Assembly (NCBI GenBank): GCA_947652605.1
Contig: OX393578.1
Span: forward strand, 59,031,415-59,095,414
From: Elmis aenea
Taxonomy: Eukaryota; Arthropoda; Insecta; Coleoptera; Elmidae
DNA: 64,000 nt
Reading direction: 5' to 3'
Positions within the stretch are counted from its first letter, which is position 1. Every line of letters begins with the position of its first letter. Under the pieces are notes generated by a model. It did no database searches, was not told the DNA's origin, and saw nothing but the letters and a program-made list of their open reading frames with translations. The position numbers and the translations under genes are program-made. Shown here piece after piece: positions 47,521 through 59,133 of the stretch.

Positions 47521-49032
47521 ACAGGGTGTCCCAGATTACATTTCCAGCATGGGGATCTCGCTTATTATAAGAGATACAGGTTTGTTTAAATTAGATGAAT
47601 TATTCCTTGGTATGAAAGGAGCCACAATCAATTTTTAAAAGTACAAAATTCGTCGTGCTTCAGATGTTATAGCAAAAAGTATGAAAATGTCAAATTTCTT
47701 TTTTCTTTCATAACTTTTTTGTCTTAATCGTTAGAGCAATTTTATTTGTACTTTCTAAAGGTACTTTTTAATGGAGAATGTAACTGTCATTTTAGATTTT
47801 TTTTAACACCTACCATTTTCGAGATATTACCCCCAATTCAATTTTTTCTTATGGGCCGCGAAGTTGGCTATGGAATAGTTGAATGTGCTTTTTTTTACTC
47901 GTTTAAATGAGATATTACTTGCTATACCTATTTTTATAAACAAGTCACAAAAAGAAAAAAAATCGTATTTTACCTATGACTTATCAAGCTATCTATGAAA
48001 ATAAAAACAAAAAACAACTAATTAAATGTCAAATGACAGTTGCCATTTGTCTGCGGTATCATTTATTAGAATTTCATATTATTGTTGTGTAATTCGATAG
48101 TTTTTGTAGTAATTATTGTTATAATGATGGCTACATTAAAAAATAGCGAAAAATTTGACATGTTGAGATGCTACATTCTTTACCATAAAAACTGTGGAAG
48201 CTGAGCGAATATACTTGAGCTATATCTTGAGAAAAGGCAACGAAGAGTGTGTAATTACAGAAATTTGGAAATAAATTTAAAAGAATATGGTTTCTTCGAA
48301 AAACCAACCAAAAATCCAAAACAAATCCATAAAGAATTACAAATATCTATTTTGCACAGTTTCTGTTGAAAAGAATTTAGCATTTCAACATTAAAAATTT
48401 TTAATTAGTTGTAAATGTGCCCATAATTATATGAAAACAAATTTGCTACAAAGACTATCGAATTACACAACAATACTATACATTCTAATAAATGATGTCG
48501 CATACAAATGGTAACTGTCATTTGACATTTAATTAGCTGTTTTTTGTTTTTATTTTTATAGATAGCTTGATAAGTCATGGGTAAAATACGATTTTTTTTC
48601 ATTTTGTGACTTGTTTATAAAAATAGGTATAGCAAATAATATCTCATTTAAACGAGTAAAAAAAAGCACATTTAACTATTCCATAGCCAACTTCGCGGCC
48701 CATAAGAAAAAATTGAATTGGGGGTAATATCTCGAAAATGGTAGTGTTAAAAAAAATCTAAAATGACAGTTACATTCTCCATTAAAAAGTACCTTTAGAA
48801 AGTACAAATAAAATTGCTATAACGATTAAGACAAAAAAGTTATGAAAGAAAAAAGAAATTCGACATTTTCATATTTTTTGCTATAACATCTGAAGCACGA
48901 CGAATTTTGTACTTTTAAAAATTGATTGTGGCTCCTTTCATACCAAGGAATAATTCATCTAATTTAAACAAACCTGTATCTCTTATAATAAGCGAGATCC
49001 CCATGCTGGAAATGTAATCTGGGACACCCTGT
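47521..49032. mobile_element. Long foldback element, ACAGGGTG family, inside piggyBac
   Basis: Left arm 47521 to about 48115 and right arm about 48380 to 49032 are nearly identical inverted copies (ends ACAGGGTGTCCCAG and CTGGGACACCCTGT... split: GGGACACCCTGT). Flanks are ATATAT on both sides. It shares GCATGGGGATCTCGCTTATT with the elements at 26466 and 60759. The unpaired middle carries a short coding remnant. The long arms make this a 1.5-kb near-perfect palindrome. Confidence 0.92.
48124..48369 (+). pseudogene. DUF4817-like small protein remnant in the foldback centre
   Basis: From ATG 48124: MMATLKNSEKFDMLRCYILY, then HKNCGS, a stop, ANILELYLEKRQRRVCNYRN, and LKEYGFFEKPTKNPK. The pattern EK.DM...Y......(A)A..LY.E..P.RR......F..L....E.G.F.KP fits the DUF4817 helix-turn-helix type found at the start of many insect transposase-like proteins. 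One in-frame TGA breaks it. About 80 codons remain and no catalytic domain follows. The family call comes from remembered consensus and needs a profile search. Confidence 0.6.
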
Positions 49033-49227
49033 ATATATTTTATATCTTATAATTTATTTAGTCATTGTTATTCCTTTTAAGATTTAGCTTATATTTCATG
49101 AATAAACCAGTTTAACACATTTTTAAGATTTTAAGTCAAAAATATTGTTATAAAACCCCATTGGTGCCTCCGAGGCGCCATGCGAGTAGTTATGTATACA
49201 CAGTACACGCGACTAGTTAAAGGTTAA

Positions 49228-50129
49228 AAGCAGTTTGACTCAGTGTACACAGAACATTTTTTTCTTCTTATTAATTTGTACAGCAGCACAAAGTCATGTC
49301 AAACAACAAAATTACAAAGTAAATGAGACTTTATACAGCCTTTTTGTTATCTAATTAATAAGCAGCAAAGAGAAGTCGCTGCAGTAGAAATTATATCTTA
49401 GCTGACGTAATTATTACTGGAGAAATTCCTGAAGTTTACATCCTTGAATTATGCAAATTGTATCAAGCAACCTAAGGCTTATGTTTTTTTGTTAATACTG
49501 TTATTTGTCATCGCGCCCATAAATATTTCAACCTAACAGGATGCAAATATTTTACAAAACCGTGAGCCTATAAATATTAAAATTCTATTTACAGCCCAAC
49601 ATTTATCAAAACAGAGAGAAAATGATAGGTAAAAACACAGGGCCGTGATCCCTGGCGTGTTGTTAGAGGTTTGTTTTTGCTTCTTTTTACGGCCCCCTGT
49701 CGAAGCGCATTTAAAACTTAATTCCAAGCGAAGCCTTTTAAAAATGTATGTCCTTGTTTAATATTTTCTGTGATTGGAGACCACGGTCACAAATAAAATT
49801 TGCTTGAACGTCCCGTGTTTGTAAATATTTTATTCGCAATTTTGTGTTCATGAGATTTGAGTATCTTTGAGATGAGATTCATCAAATTGTACAGAAAATA
49901 AGTCAAGATTTTAAAATTTTCATTCGGGAATTCTTGGAGTCTTGGGATAATCAAGAAACAAAAAGTATGAACAGAAATTTATAATATTTAACATCTACTT
50001 ATATTGTGGAAGTGCGATAAGCCACAGAATAAATCAAATAAGACAAAATGAATGAGTTTAAATAAAGTTTCAATTTTATTGCAAAAAAATATAACATCTA
50101 TTTTAAAAACGTAAATTTTATCTCAAGGT
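49228..50129. other. AT-rich stretch, no gene seen
   Basis: No coding similarity or paired repeats recognised. Confidence 0.5.
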
Positions 50130-51632
50130 GTAGAAGCATATCTCTTCTTGGTGTAGTAGAAAAAGTAAATGAAAGAATTTTAGAGGAGAGATTTAGGAAC
50201 CATTTTGAAAGAAATTTGGAAGAGGCGCATGTGGCTTCGGACCGGGTAGAAGCACGCAGGATCTAATTTTTATGTTAAGACAGAAGTGAAAAAATGATGG
50301 AACATTCACTTGTGCTTTATCGATCGGCCTATAGCCTTCGATTGAGTGCCAGGGAGAAGATCTGGAAGATATTGAAACAAAGTAGAGTGGAAGGATTATT
50401 AAACGCCATTGAGAGTTTATATAAGAATAGTAGAAATTATGTGCGAACCCATAACAGCAGTTCCCAGGAATTCATAACAACAGTGGGAGGCACATTTATT
50501 CAGTCCACTGCTCTTTATAATTCTCATGGATAAAATAATTAAAGAATGTAAGCAAAACACAAAGAGAGCCTACTGGGGGTGAAATAAATTAAAACCAATA
50601 TCCTTAACAGAATTAGCCTTTGCAGGTGTTATTAGCTAAAAGCGAAAAGCACTTGCAATTTAATCTAGACCTATGGGCAGATATACATTAAGTAGATATA
50701 ATATGAATATAACCAAGACAAAGGCTATAGTTAGAGCGAAAAATCATGAACCAATTACAATTATGCTAGACATAAGAGAAATAGAGCAGGTAGCGACTTT
50801 TAAATATTCTGGAACAATAATTGCAGAGAATGGTAAACTGGAGGAAGATCTGAATAACAGAATAGCGGCAGCGACGAAATTTAACTACGCCACTAATAAA
50901 TGTTGGATATGTAAGAGGACGATATCAAAAGAAACGAAGACGCGAGTTTTTAATGCATTGTACGTACCCATTCTCACGTACAGTTCAGAAACTTAGACAA
51001 TAACACAAAAACAATAACAAAGAATACAGACACAGGAAATGAGATTTCCGAAAATAATAGGGTAAAACCCCCAACCATTGGCACTTTAAGGCACTTTAAG
51101 AGACAAATAAAACCGTTTATTTAACAATTTATCATGTAAAAGCCCAAAAATGAATTTTTATTACATTCCGCAAAGTTAGTTCTTACTTTTACAGTTGCAT
51201 TTTTTTCTTTTTAAGATCAATTATGTTCCTTTTTCCTCAAATTTATAAAATTGGTCCGATTTTCTAGTCATTGGCACATTAATACCAATGATTGGCACTT
51301 GAATTATTCCAGTAATTCGCACCCCTTACTGTTCGTTAGAACCATTGGGATGTAGGGTGGTATGGTTGGTTAGGAGGGTAGTTTTAGTTAAAATATAGTT
51401 TTTATGGTTACCTTAGATACATAGTATAATAGAATAAAATATAACTTTCAAAATAATGTTTATTGTTAAAAAATCTAGATTATAAAAATATATAAAAATT
51501 AAAAAAATTCTACATAAAATAATACTTACTAACCGAGGAACAAAAATATATAATACTGCAGTGTTAAAGGCCCAATAATGAGCCACGTGATGCGCATGTT
51601 TGATATATAAAGTTTTCCTTGAAGTTTTGGCG

Positions 51633-52680
51633 TTACTTTAGGCATTGAACATGATAGGTTCTACGACATTTTTGACATCCGATCCCCACATTTGCCAAGT
51701 AGATATTCTGGGTACAAATGAAACAAAGGCCTCTACGTATGACAATATTGTTTTTTGGTGGTGAATAATGCACGCTACTTGTCAAGGGAATATCTGAGTC
51801 CTCATCTGAATCACTATCCTCAAATAGATTTCTTATGTGACGCTCTTTTTCTTTCTTCTCAGATTCAGATTCGCGTCTACATGAATCTCCTGGATTTACT
51901 TCGCGATTTATCTTATTGAAAATTTTATTAGAACTTTTAACCCTTTCCATACTGCTGGTATATATATGCATCACCGAAAGTTTGTAAAATACTAGAACTG
52001 TAATTTATCATTGTGAATGGTTCTGATATGTACCAGTCAGTTTGATAGGTCTACCTAGTGTCAAATTGTACAGTTTACGCTGCAAGTGCGCCCCCTGAAG
52101 TATTTTACACAACACAACAAGAGAATTTGGTTTTGTTAGACACTGGTGGTACTTATATATACCACACTATAACCACATATAACCCTAGTGGTACATATAT
52201 GTACCACCTTCTCCAAGAGAATCTGTTTGAAAAAAAAATGTTTTTCCAATAAAGCTTCTTTTTATACTTTATTAAGCCAAAATATTACCGAAAATATTTG
52301 AAAACCTTATTCTTCAAATACCGTATTGAAAGGGTTAAGTGCAATCTTCAGAGATTGACTTTCAGGACTCTCTTTAGCATCAGTTCCAATTTTAACATTT
52401 TTATCTGCAAAAGTGTTTCTGTTCTTCTGGTTTTTCATGTATAGAGTTGAGTTTTTCTTCGTTGTAGTTGAGTTTTTTTTCGCTGAAATTATGTTTTTCT
52501 TAGCGTCTTCTTTGATCAATTTATTTTGTCTGTTCTCTTCTTTTCTTCTTTCTTTGGCCTTTTATTTTACTTCCATTTCTTTTTTATATTGTTTAGAGGT
52601 GACGACATAAGAAGATCTTCTAGACTGGTATGTTCCTTGTCTTTCGGGTGTTTTAGGGTGCAAGAGATATTCTGCTATAT
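51633..52680 (-). pseudogene. pogo-like transposase, C-terminal tail with zinc finger, split by a MITE
   Basis: Minus-strand codons from about 52680: EYLLHPKTPERQGTYQSRRS, SYVVTSKQYKKEMEVK, one stop, KAKERRKEENRQNKLIKEDA, then Lys/Ser-rich sequence to SLKIAL. The MITE (51937-52338) interrupts here. Beyond it, in the same frame when one TTAA is removed, come SSNKIFNKINREVNPGDS, an acidic stretch FEDSDSDEDSD, and CFICTQNIYLANVGIGCQKC plus RRTYHVQC, then the stop. The final block is a PHD-like Cys4-His-Cys finger, as found at the end of many Tigger/jerky-type proteins. One nonsense codon breaks the frame near 52563. Confidence 0.8.
51937..52338. mobile_element. piggyBac-like MITE inside the pogo-like element
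   Basis: The MITE spans 51941-52334, flanked by TTAA (51937-51940 and 52335-52338). Ends CCCTTTCCATAC and GTATTGAAAGGG are inverted with one mismatch. The interior has near-palindromes GTGGTACTTATATATACCAC (about 52143-52162) and GTGGTACATATATGTACCAC (about 52186-52205). No coding capacity. TTAA target and CCC ends fit piggyBac. Confidence 0.88.
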
Positions 52681-53054
52681 CCGTTTTTAGTTATGTTATA
52701 CCAATGATTTCCTAGTATGTTGTTGTTACATGGGTTTGGCCTTTGGTTTGCATCTAAGAAAGCCTTGACTGAACACTGAATGTCGATTTTTCTTCGTGGA
52801 AAGCCTTTCTTATGACTTTCCAGGATATACTCAACAAGTGTATTTTTCTGTTCTTTCGTGAGATAAGTATGCCTTCCGAATTCGGGTTTTGTGAACTTTG
52901 ACCCCAACCTAAACTGGAGAGTTGACCTTGGTATTCCGTATTTTTTTGAAACTGTTTTCTTAGGTATGCCAGACTTGACTTCATTCAGAGCACTTTGAAG
53001 AATCTGTTCAGAATATTTCTTCACATATTTTTTATCTTTCTTAATCTTGGGCAT
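52653..53054 (-). pseudogene. pogo-like transposase, N-terminal helix-turn-helix part
   Basis: ATG at 53054 opens MPKIKKDKKYVKKYSEQIL, then ALNEVKSGIPKKTVSKKYG and IPRSTLQFRL, a typical psq/CENP-B N-terminal helix-turn-helix (Ala-rich recognition segment followed by KYGIPxSTL). The second half, LTKEQKNTLVEYILESHKKG and AFLDANQRPNPC, matches the second DNA-binding domain region of pogo/jerky-type proteins. After about residue 118 the frame runs into unrelated codons, because the DDE domain has been deleted. DNA binding could remain if translated, but not catalysis. Confidence 0.85.
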
Positions 53055-53935
53055 TTGGAAAAAAACACATCACCCTGGAGCCTATTCCTAACTTTGATAG
53101 ATGTGCCAATGTTTGGCGAAATTCAAAAATTATCTTACCCAAATGTTGGCACCGGGTGCCAATATTTAGCGGAGCCTATATTGCTATACCAAATGTTGGC
53201 ACCGCTGTTTTTTTATTAAAAAGTTAACCAATCTTATGTTTTGTACAAGAATTATCAACAGAAAATCATAAAATACTATTACTAAAAACTTGCAAATAAT
53301 ACTACTACAAAACTAGCCAGTAACCCAACTTTTCTATAGCCTACTACTATGAAAATTGATAAAAACTTACTTTTATGAAGAAGACGTCACACATTTAACC
53401 GCATAATTCAGCCATCTTTGAAACAACGGCATGCGTAATGGTTCGAGGATGCACTTCGATGTTGTCAGATTTCATAAAAAATATTCCTAACAGCTGAATT
53501 AACTTACTTTTTTATATATAGAGGAAAATATAAAGGAAGTGCCAACCATTGGTGAAGTGCCAACGTTTGGGGGTTTTACCCTAGATAGATTTACACTGAT
53601 CGATAAAATGAGGAACGAAAAAATTCGAAATAACCTAGGAGTAGCAGATATTACGAAAAAGATGGAGACGAATCAATTAAGATGGCTTGGACATCTACTA
53701 CGCATGCCAGAAAGTAGATACGCGAAAATATGATGGAAAATCATGATGGAGGGAAAAAGAAATAGAGGAAGACCAAGAAAAAATAGGAAGAAGAAGTGAG
53801 GCCGAGACTAGAAGAAAAAGGAGTCAGCTGGAGAGATGTGCCATAATTAGTTAACGAGGCAGGAGAAACATAACACAGAAATAAAGCATACATCGACACC
53901 GAAAGGTACAAGAGCAACCTATTAAGAACAAGATC

Positions 53936-56171
53936 TTTTAAGTGTTATTTATGCACACTAACTTAACACATTTTTTATAAACCAATGTATTTAAAGCAAG
54001 AATCATGGTTATTAGTCAAAAACATTATTTGAAATACACTCAAAATTAAATATTTCGCAAATACCTCAAGACAATAATCTACCAAATTAAATTCAGCAAT
54101 CCATAATCGCTTTTGAATCAATACTCTGTAAAATTTCATTAGAAATTCATTATTCAGTTTAATTTACTGGGTTCGATGAATATGGAAGTATTGGAATTGA
54201 TATAATAAAGATGAAAGGAAAAAATGAAATCATTCAATAAAAAAGCGATCAATTTACCACGGATAGACATACATAATAACAGTTGAATACATTCGCATTG
54301 TTTTGATTTTCATTTGTTAGATGTTTCGGTTGGATGTTTATTTTACATTTTTATTAATAGCGTTGCTATTAGAGTATGAACGAAAATATTTTAGATACAA
54401 AAGTTGTTTTGTATTACAAGTTGCATATTTCTGCACCATTTTAAATATACGGAGTGTTCAGTTTTAGAGAACCTATCTGCAACTTTGTTTTTTTTATTAA
54501 CACAACACCTTGTATATTTTAACGTTTTCGTGTAGCTTATTAATTTGTCTTTAACAAAGGTTCAGCATGTCCTTTACCTAAAATCAATAATTCTCCTGGA
54601 GTTATTACAGTTTAATGTTCTATTTTAATGAATGGTGGAGGTGGCGGGTATTTTAATAAAGTAATTTAAATGAATTATTGTCTTGGTTTCTAGAGGAGAT
54701 AAAAAAAGTTTTAAATACAAAACTTGTTTGGTTTCATAAGCTGAATATTCCTGCATAATTTTTAAGTATACCGAGTTATCGTTTCTGGCTCAAAATATCG
54801 TTCAGTTCGCCTAAATTATTATTTGAAGTTCGTCTTGAATACTTCAGTTATACATTTATTTAATGAAATGAAAGGGTTGACCTAAATTGCATTAATTTTG
54901 AAAGGTTCGCATCCGCATTAATTAATTAATTAATGAGACCGAATGTCGTTCATTATTTTTGGAACACCTTGTTTGCTACAAGGCAGATGGTTAATGCTGA
55001 AGTTTGTTTGGTCTTGCTTGGCTAACTGATGGAAGTTAGTCTGAACTAGACCTAAGGGTTGCTGTGAAAATTGAATTTTAAACAAATTATGGATGTAACT
55101 AACAGGAGATTGAAAAGAATCCACAAACTTGCTTGGGTCTACACAAAATGGCTTTAGCACACATGTGTGCATAAAAAAAAAACATCGCTGGAGTTTTTAC
55201 ATTAAAACGGTATTTATGAAATTAAAATAACAATATTTTTACCACCGAATACACCCTAATGCGAAGTCATTTCGTAAAATCAAAATTAAAACATACGTTT
55301 TTAATTGCAACAAATGTATTTATTTAGTTCTCATCAAAACACACTTAAATTATAATTAAACACACTTTTGTACAGCGAACTTCAAAACACCTAATTAAAT
55401 TTATTTTCGGAAATTTCAACTATTCAACCCTCTCTGTACTTTAAATAAACATATTTGTATTAAAATTTGTTTAGGAGGGTCAATGCACCTGAAAAGGTTC
55501 AGAGTTCAAGACAAAACAAACAAATACTTTATATAGATAATTAATAATAATTACAAATATTAATTATTATGATCTTAAGAATATTTGTTCAAATTTTTAA
55601 ACAATGTTAGTGAATGTGTTACCTAGGAGTGTAATTATAAAGGTAAATAGCCTTAAGTTGTGCTACAGCGAAGTATAAATTGCAGTTTTATTGGTGTAGT
55701 TTATGGAACGTTATGGAATTTTAAACTGTTGTTTAATTAAAGTAGAAACTTTGGTTTAACCTAAACACTACCCATAAATAGTGTATTATTATTGAGTTAA
55801 GATATATAACGTTGCTACCGTGTTTCTTAAATCTAATGGAGCACTTTTAGTTGTTAAAGTATTGCACCTAATCCGATAGATTAACAAACATTTTAAGTTT
55901 AACCTAATTTGCTACGTTTGTTTGAGTCTGGATGTCTTCAATGGTCATCCCTAGTCATGATTACAATCTGATCACTACACTACTGTGACTACTTAGCACT
56001 GTACTCTGCTTTTGTACACTTTCAGTCTACACAAGTTCAAAGGGTTTAATCCTTTTGAGCCCATGTTGGCCATATATCCAATATCTTATTTTACTCATTT
56101 TAATTTCTTATATTTCATTTCCTGTAACCAACACACGTGCCACAAACACCTTAATTTGCAATTTGCTACAT
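53936..56171. other. Long AT-rich stretch, no gene seen
   Basis: About 2.2 kb without recognisable gene, terminal repeats or RNA gene. Confidence 0.55.
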
Positions 56172-56173
56172 GC

Positions 56174-56496
56174 GCAAGTCGATATAACTTGTCGATTTCA
56201 CAATTAGTAAATTGCACTCCATAGGTCGTTGGTTCAAATCCGGCTCGAAGGACCAATAATTATCACCAGAGTTGGCAGTGCAGTGCAGCCTCGCACCTAA
56301 TTAGGCTTAGTAGTTTTGAATGAGTACGCTTTTGACGGTACTAATTTATTAAAAAATATTTACCCTATTTATACATAAAAATGATATCTACATTATAAAA
56401 TACATAAAAATATTCCTAACGTTAATCAAGATTGGTTTGTCGTCCCCTTACTTTGCAATTTACTAATTGTGAAATCGACAGTTTATATCGACTTGC
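56174..56496. repeat. Inverted repeat pair around a tRNA-derived segment
   Basis: GATTTCACAATTAGTAAATT (56193-56212) and its inverse (56457-56476) are part of arms of about 43 bp (56174-56216 and 56454-56496), which also share AAGTCGATATAA with its inverse. The 237-bp interior starts with the tRNA-Tyr 3' half. Type unknown. Confidence 0.7.
56219..56255 (+). ncRNA. 3' half of tRNA-Tyr with CCA, retrocopy
   Basis: The 37 bases from CCATAGGTCG to GGCTCGAAGGACCA match the 3' half of a eukaryotic tRNA-Tyr: end of anticodon stem, variable loop AGGTC, T arm GTTGG-TTCAAAT-CCGGC, acceptor strand TCGAAGG, discriminator A, and CCA. Eukaryotic tRNA genes do not encode CCA, so the template was a mature tRNA. 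No 5' half is present, hence it is not a functional tRNA gene. Confidence 0.7.
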
Positions 56497-59133
56497 ACAT
56501 TACTATTACTATATACTCCTAATATTTAAATGTTTGGTTGTGTAGCCATTGTTTTAGAGAAGAACACGAAATTAAAATGTTAGTTTTATAGAATCGTTTT
56601 CACTTATTCTACTCGATCTAAAACAAGTCTACAAAACTGTTTTTCTGTTAGTGTACGATTTGTAGATTAAAATTTTTGTTGCGTAGCTCGTGTTACTAAA
56701 ATATCGCACTGTATTAAAAAAAAACATTGTTCGTCTGGGTCAACAGCTCCACTATCTGGTCCGGAATTGGCCAAAAGTCGTGTAGTGTCTCGCGTCATTA
56801 GTTCCAGAAAAGTATATACCGCCCGAGGAGAAAATGCCCCTGGGCCATAAACCTCGCTCTCTTTATTCGCAGAGCAAAGGCAGTAAAAGAGAAAATCTTG
56901 GATGATCTACAAGGATGTTAGGCACGAACGAAGGAAATGTTATAGACATCGGAATGACACGAATATCCGCTGCATAAAGGTTTGTCAGACTTGATTAGTG
57001 TTTTATCTACAATTGGCGGCGGTTTGAGGGAAAATAAAAGAGTGATGATGAAGCGACGAGATAGCGGCGAAAAGATCGGAAGCATTATACACGGCGAGTC
57101 AAAATAAGGCTAGTGTTATCAAATTTCTTTATATTTTGGTTATTTGATCAAATCACAAACCGTATGTTAATGTTAGTGTAAAAGCAAAACAAATAAAAAT
57201 TTCAACAGATCTGCAATGTTAAAATTTTTTCCAAAACATTCGATTTTTTGCAAAATTGGAATATTTTTAAGGGATGTCATCTTTTCCTTTTGCGTATATA
57301 CCCAAAAAACAAACTCCAGATAATTGTCTATTGTTCTACAATTCAAAAATTTGCAATTATTTCAAATTTCTTTTTCCTGAATCTAAATCAGAGTAGATTA
57401 CATTTTACTTAACATATCACGTTTTTTTTTTTAAATCTCCAGGATATTAAAGAATACGTAAGCTCTTTCAAAAACTGCAGATATTGTACGTTTTGCAAAT
57501 ATTTTTCCAAAAACCTTAAAGCCTGATACGTTTTTCTTGAATTAGTAAGTTGCTGAAAAAGTCTATGAAAATACTGTAAATTTTTGAAAAACATTAAAAT
57601 TATGAAAAAAAATTGTGTGATTTAGTTAAAAACTGCAGGACTTTTCAAATAATTTTTATGGTTTTAACATTTTTGAGATTAGCAAGAATACAAAGTTTCG
57701 TTTAAAATATTAAATATTGTTAAATAAGTTATGTTCCACACTACTAAAACAAAGGCTTAAAAACGTTGCTTGATAAACAATAAAATTGCTTAAAAAATAT
57801 GTTACTTGAACTCAAAAGGTAATTTATGTCAATTTTCTTGTTTAAAAAACTTGTTTGTTAAGAAATACGATACTATTTACCATCAAGAAAGCCTCTAAAT
57901 CATGAAAACTATATGAAGGATCATAAAACGAGGAAAACCGTGTTTATTTTGTTTTGTCTAACATAAACGGGATCTCGTGTAGGAAAGTAATAACAACTTT
58001 TTTTAAAGCTGTTTGGAAGCGAAATAAGGTAGTGTTGAATGTGGTGTATTTATGTTAAATAAAATATACGATTAGTTTAGATATTACTGTTTTAAAACAA
58101 TTTTAAATAGTCTATATCCTTCGACCATTGTTTTTTTATTTATAAATTAGTGTCATCAGTAAGTTTTTGAATTGTTGAAGTAATTCATTTTATATGTAAA
58201 TAAATATGGTTTACGTCAGCATTGGTTCTTTATTGTTGAGAAGATTATTTTTTAATGCATTATCTATTTATATCATAGTATTTCTTATATTTAAGAAAAA
58301 TTGGTGAATTAAGGTTTATTTCTGTATTTATTATGAGCTATTCCAAACTGTTTTAGGTCTCTGTTCCAGTAATCTCAAATTTTGTTAGTAAATTACATGT
58401 TTACTGTAACTGGTGAGCATTTTTAAGCTGCATACAGATACAACTTTCATTTTCTTTTTAAAATTGCTGGATATTCTTACTCACGTATTAAATTTTAGTT
58501 ACATTGTTGGGTAATAAAGTTTCTCGTCTTCCTTCAGACATAATTTTTGTTACAACACTATGTTGCCATAATGCGCATTTAAGAAATAAGTAACACTTGG
58601 GATTTTAGCCACAAGCTCCAAGAAAATACCAGCTGGTAATTCAGTGAACATGTTCTCTTAAAGATTTATCCCTAGTTAAAACTTTACGACCCGAGTTTAC
58701 TATAAGACTATTACATTCGAATGAAGGTGATTTAAATTTATTGGCGTCGAATGCTTTTTAACAATGTAATCTAGACCTACTTAAACGGAACAAAGTAATG
58801 CGTTTTATTTGATTTTTGACACTAAGGACCATTATATTCACCATAAGGAAACTATTTGATCAAAAGCATAGTCGTTTTTTGTGTACATTTATAATGAAAA
58901 ATGTTAATAGAACGCCAAAGAATATGAGTTTCTTGGAAAACGTTAGAGATAAAAGGATGGTTGGTTAAGTTGGTGTTTTTCTTTTTACTTTAGTAAAAAT
59001 CTCAACTCAAATTGTGTAAATTGTAGGTACCTGAAATATTCTGAAAAATGAGAAACGTAATTTTTTTGTTTCCTTCATAATTTTCTTATTACCAACATTA
59101 GAAATCTGAAATTCGGCATTACGGAGTAAGACA
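56497..59133. other. Long stretch, no gene seen
   Basis: A GC-richer segment at 56740-57110 stands out from the AT-rich surroundings, but I recognise no coding there. The remainder has no gene, terminal repeats or RNA structure that I can support. Confidence 0.5.

Larger units (their letters stand above)
47136..49227. mobile_element. piggyBac-like deleted element with a nested foldback
   Basis: The element spans 47140-49223, flanked by TTAA on both sides (47136-47139 and 49224-49227). Ends CCTTTAAGTAGTCGC and GCGACTAGTTAAAGG are inverted repeats with one mismatch. Just inside the ends lie GGCGCC-GCAGA-GGCGCC (47157-47173) and GGTGCC-TCCGA-GGCGCC (49163-49179). Only the last part of the transposase is left, and a 1.5-kb foldback (47521-49032) sits in the middle. 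TTAA target and the Cys-rich domain identify piggyBac. Confidence 0.9.
51058..53583 (-). mobile_element. pogo/Tigger-like element, catalytic domain deleted
   Basis: The element spans 51060-53581 with inverted ends GGGTAAAACCCCCAA, flanked by TA on both sides (51058-51059 and 53582-53583). A second motif, TTGGCACTT, lies in both ends. TA duplications and the pogo-type coding order place it in the Tc1/mariner superfamily. The coding strand is minus: N-terminal DNA-binding part at 52740-53054, C-terminal part at 52339-52680 and 51633-51936. The DDE catalytic core is missing near 52680-52740. A piggyBac-like MITE is inserted at 51937-52338. Confidence 0.88.
50130..53935 (+). pseudogene. LINE reverse transcriptase (family d, copy 2), split by a pogo-like element
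   Basis: Part one (50130-51059) reads LLGVVEKVNERILEERFRNH, a decayed first catalytic block (LCFIDRPIAFD), a broken middle, MNITKTKAIVRAK, FKYSGTIIAENGKLEEDLNN and NALYVPILTYSSET. Part two (53584-53935) continues with DRFTLIDKMRNEKIRNNLGV, LRWLGHLLRMPESRY and RGRPR-like remains. The two parts join in frame (K-I-I-D) when the inserted element and one TA are removed. No FADD box is readable. Frame changes and stops are common in part one. The endonuclease is absent. Confidence 0.85.
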
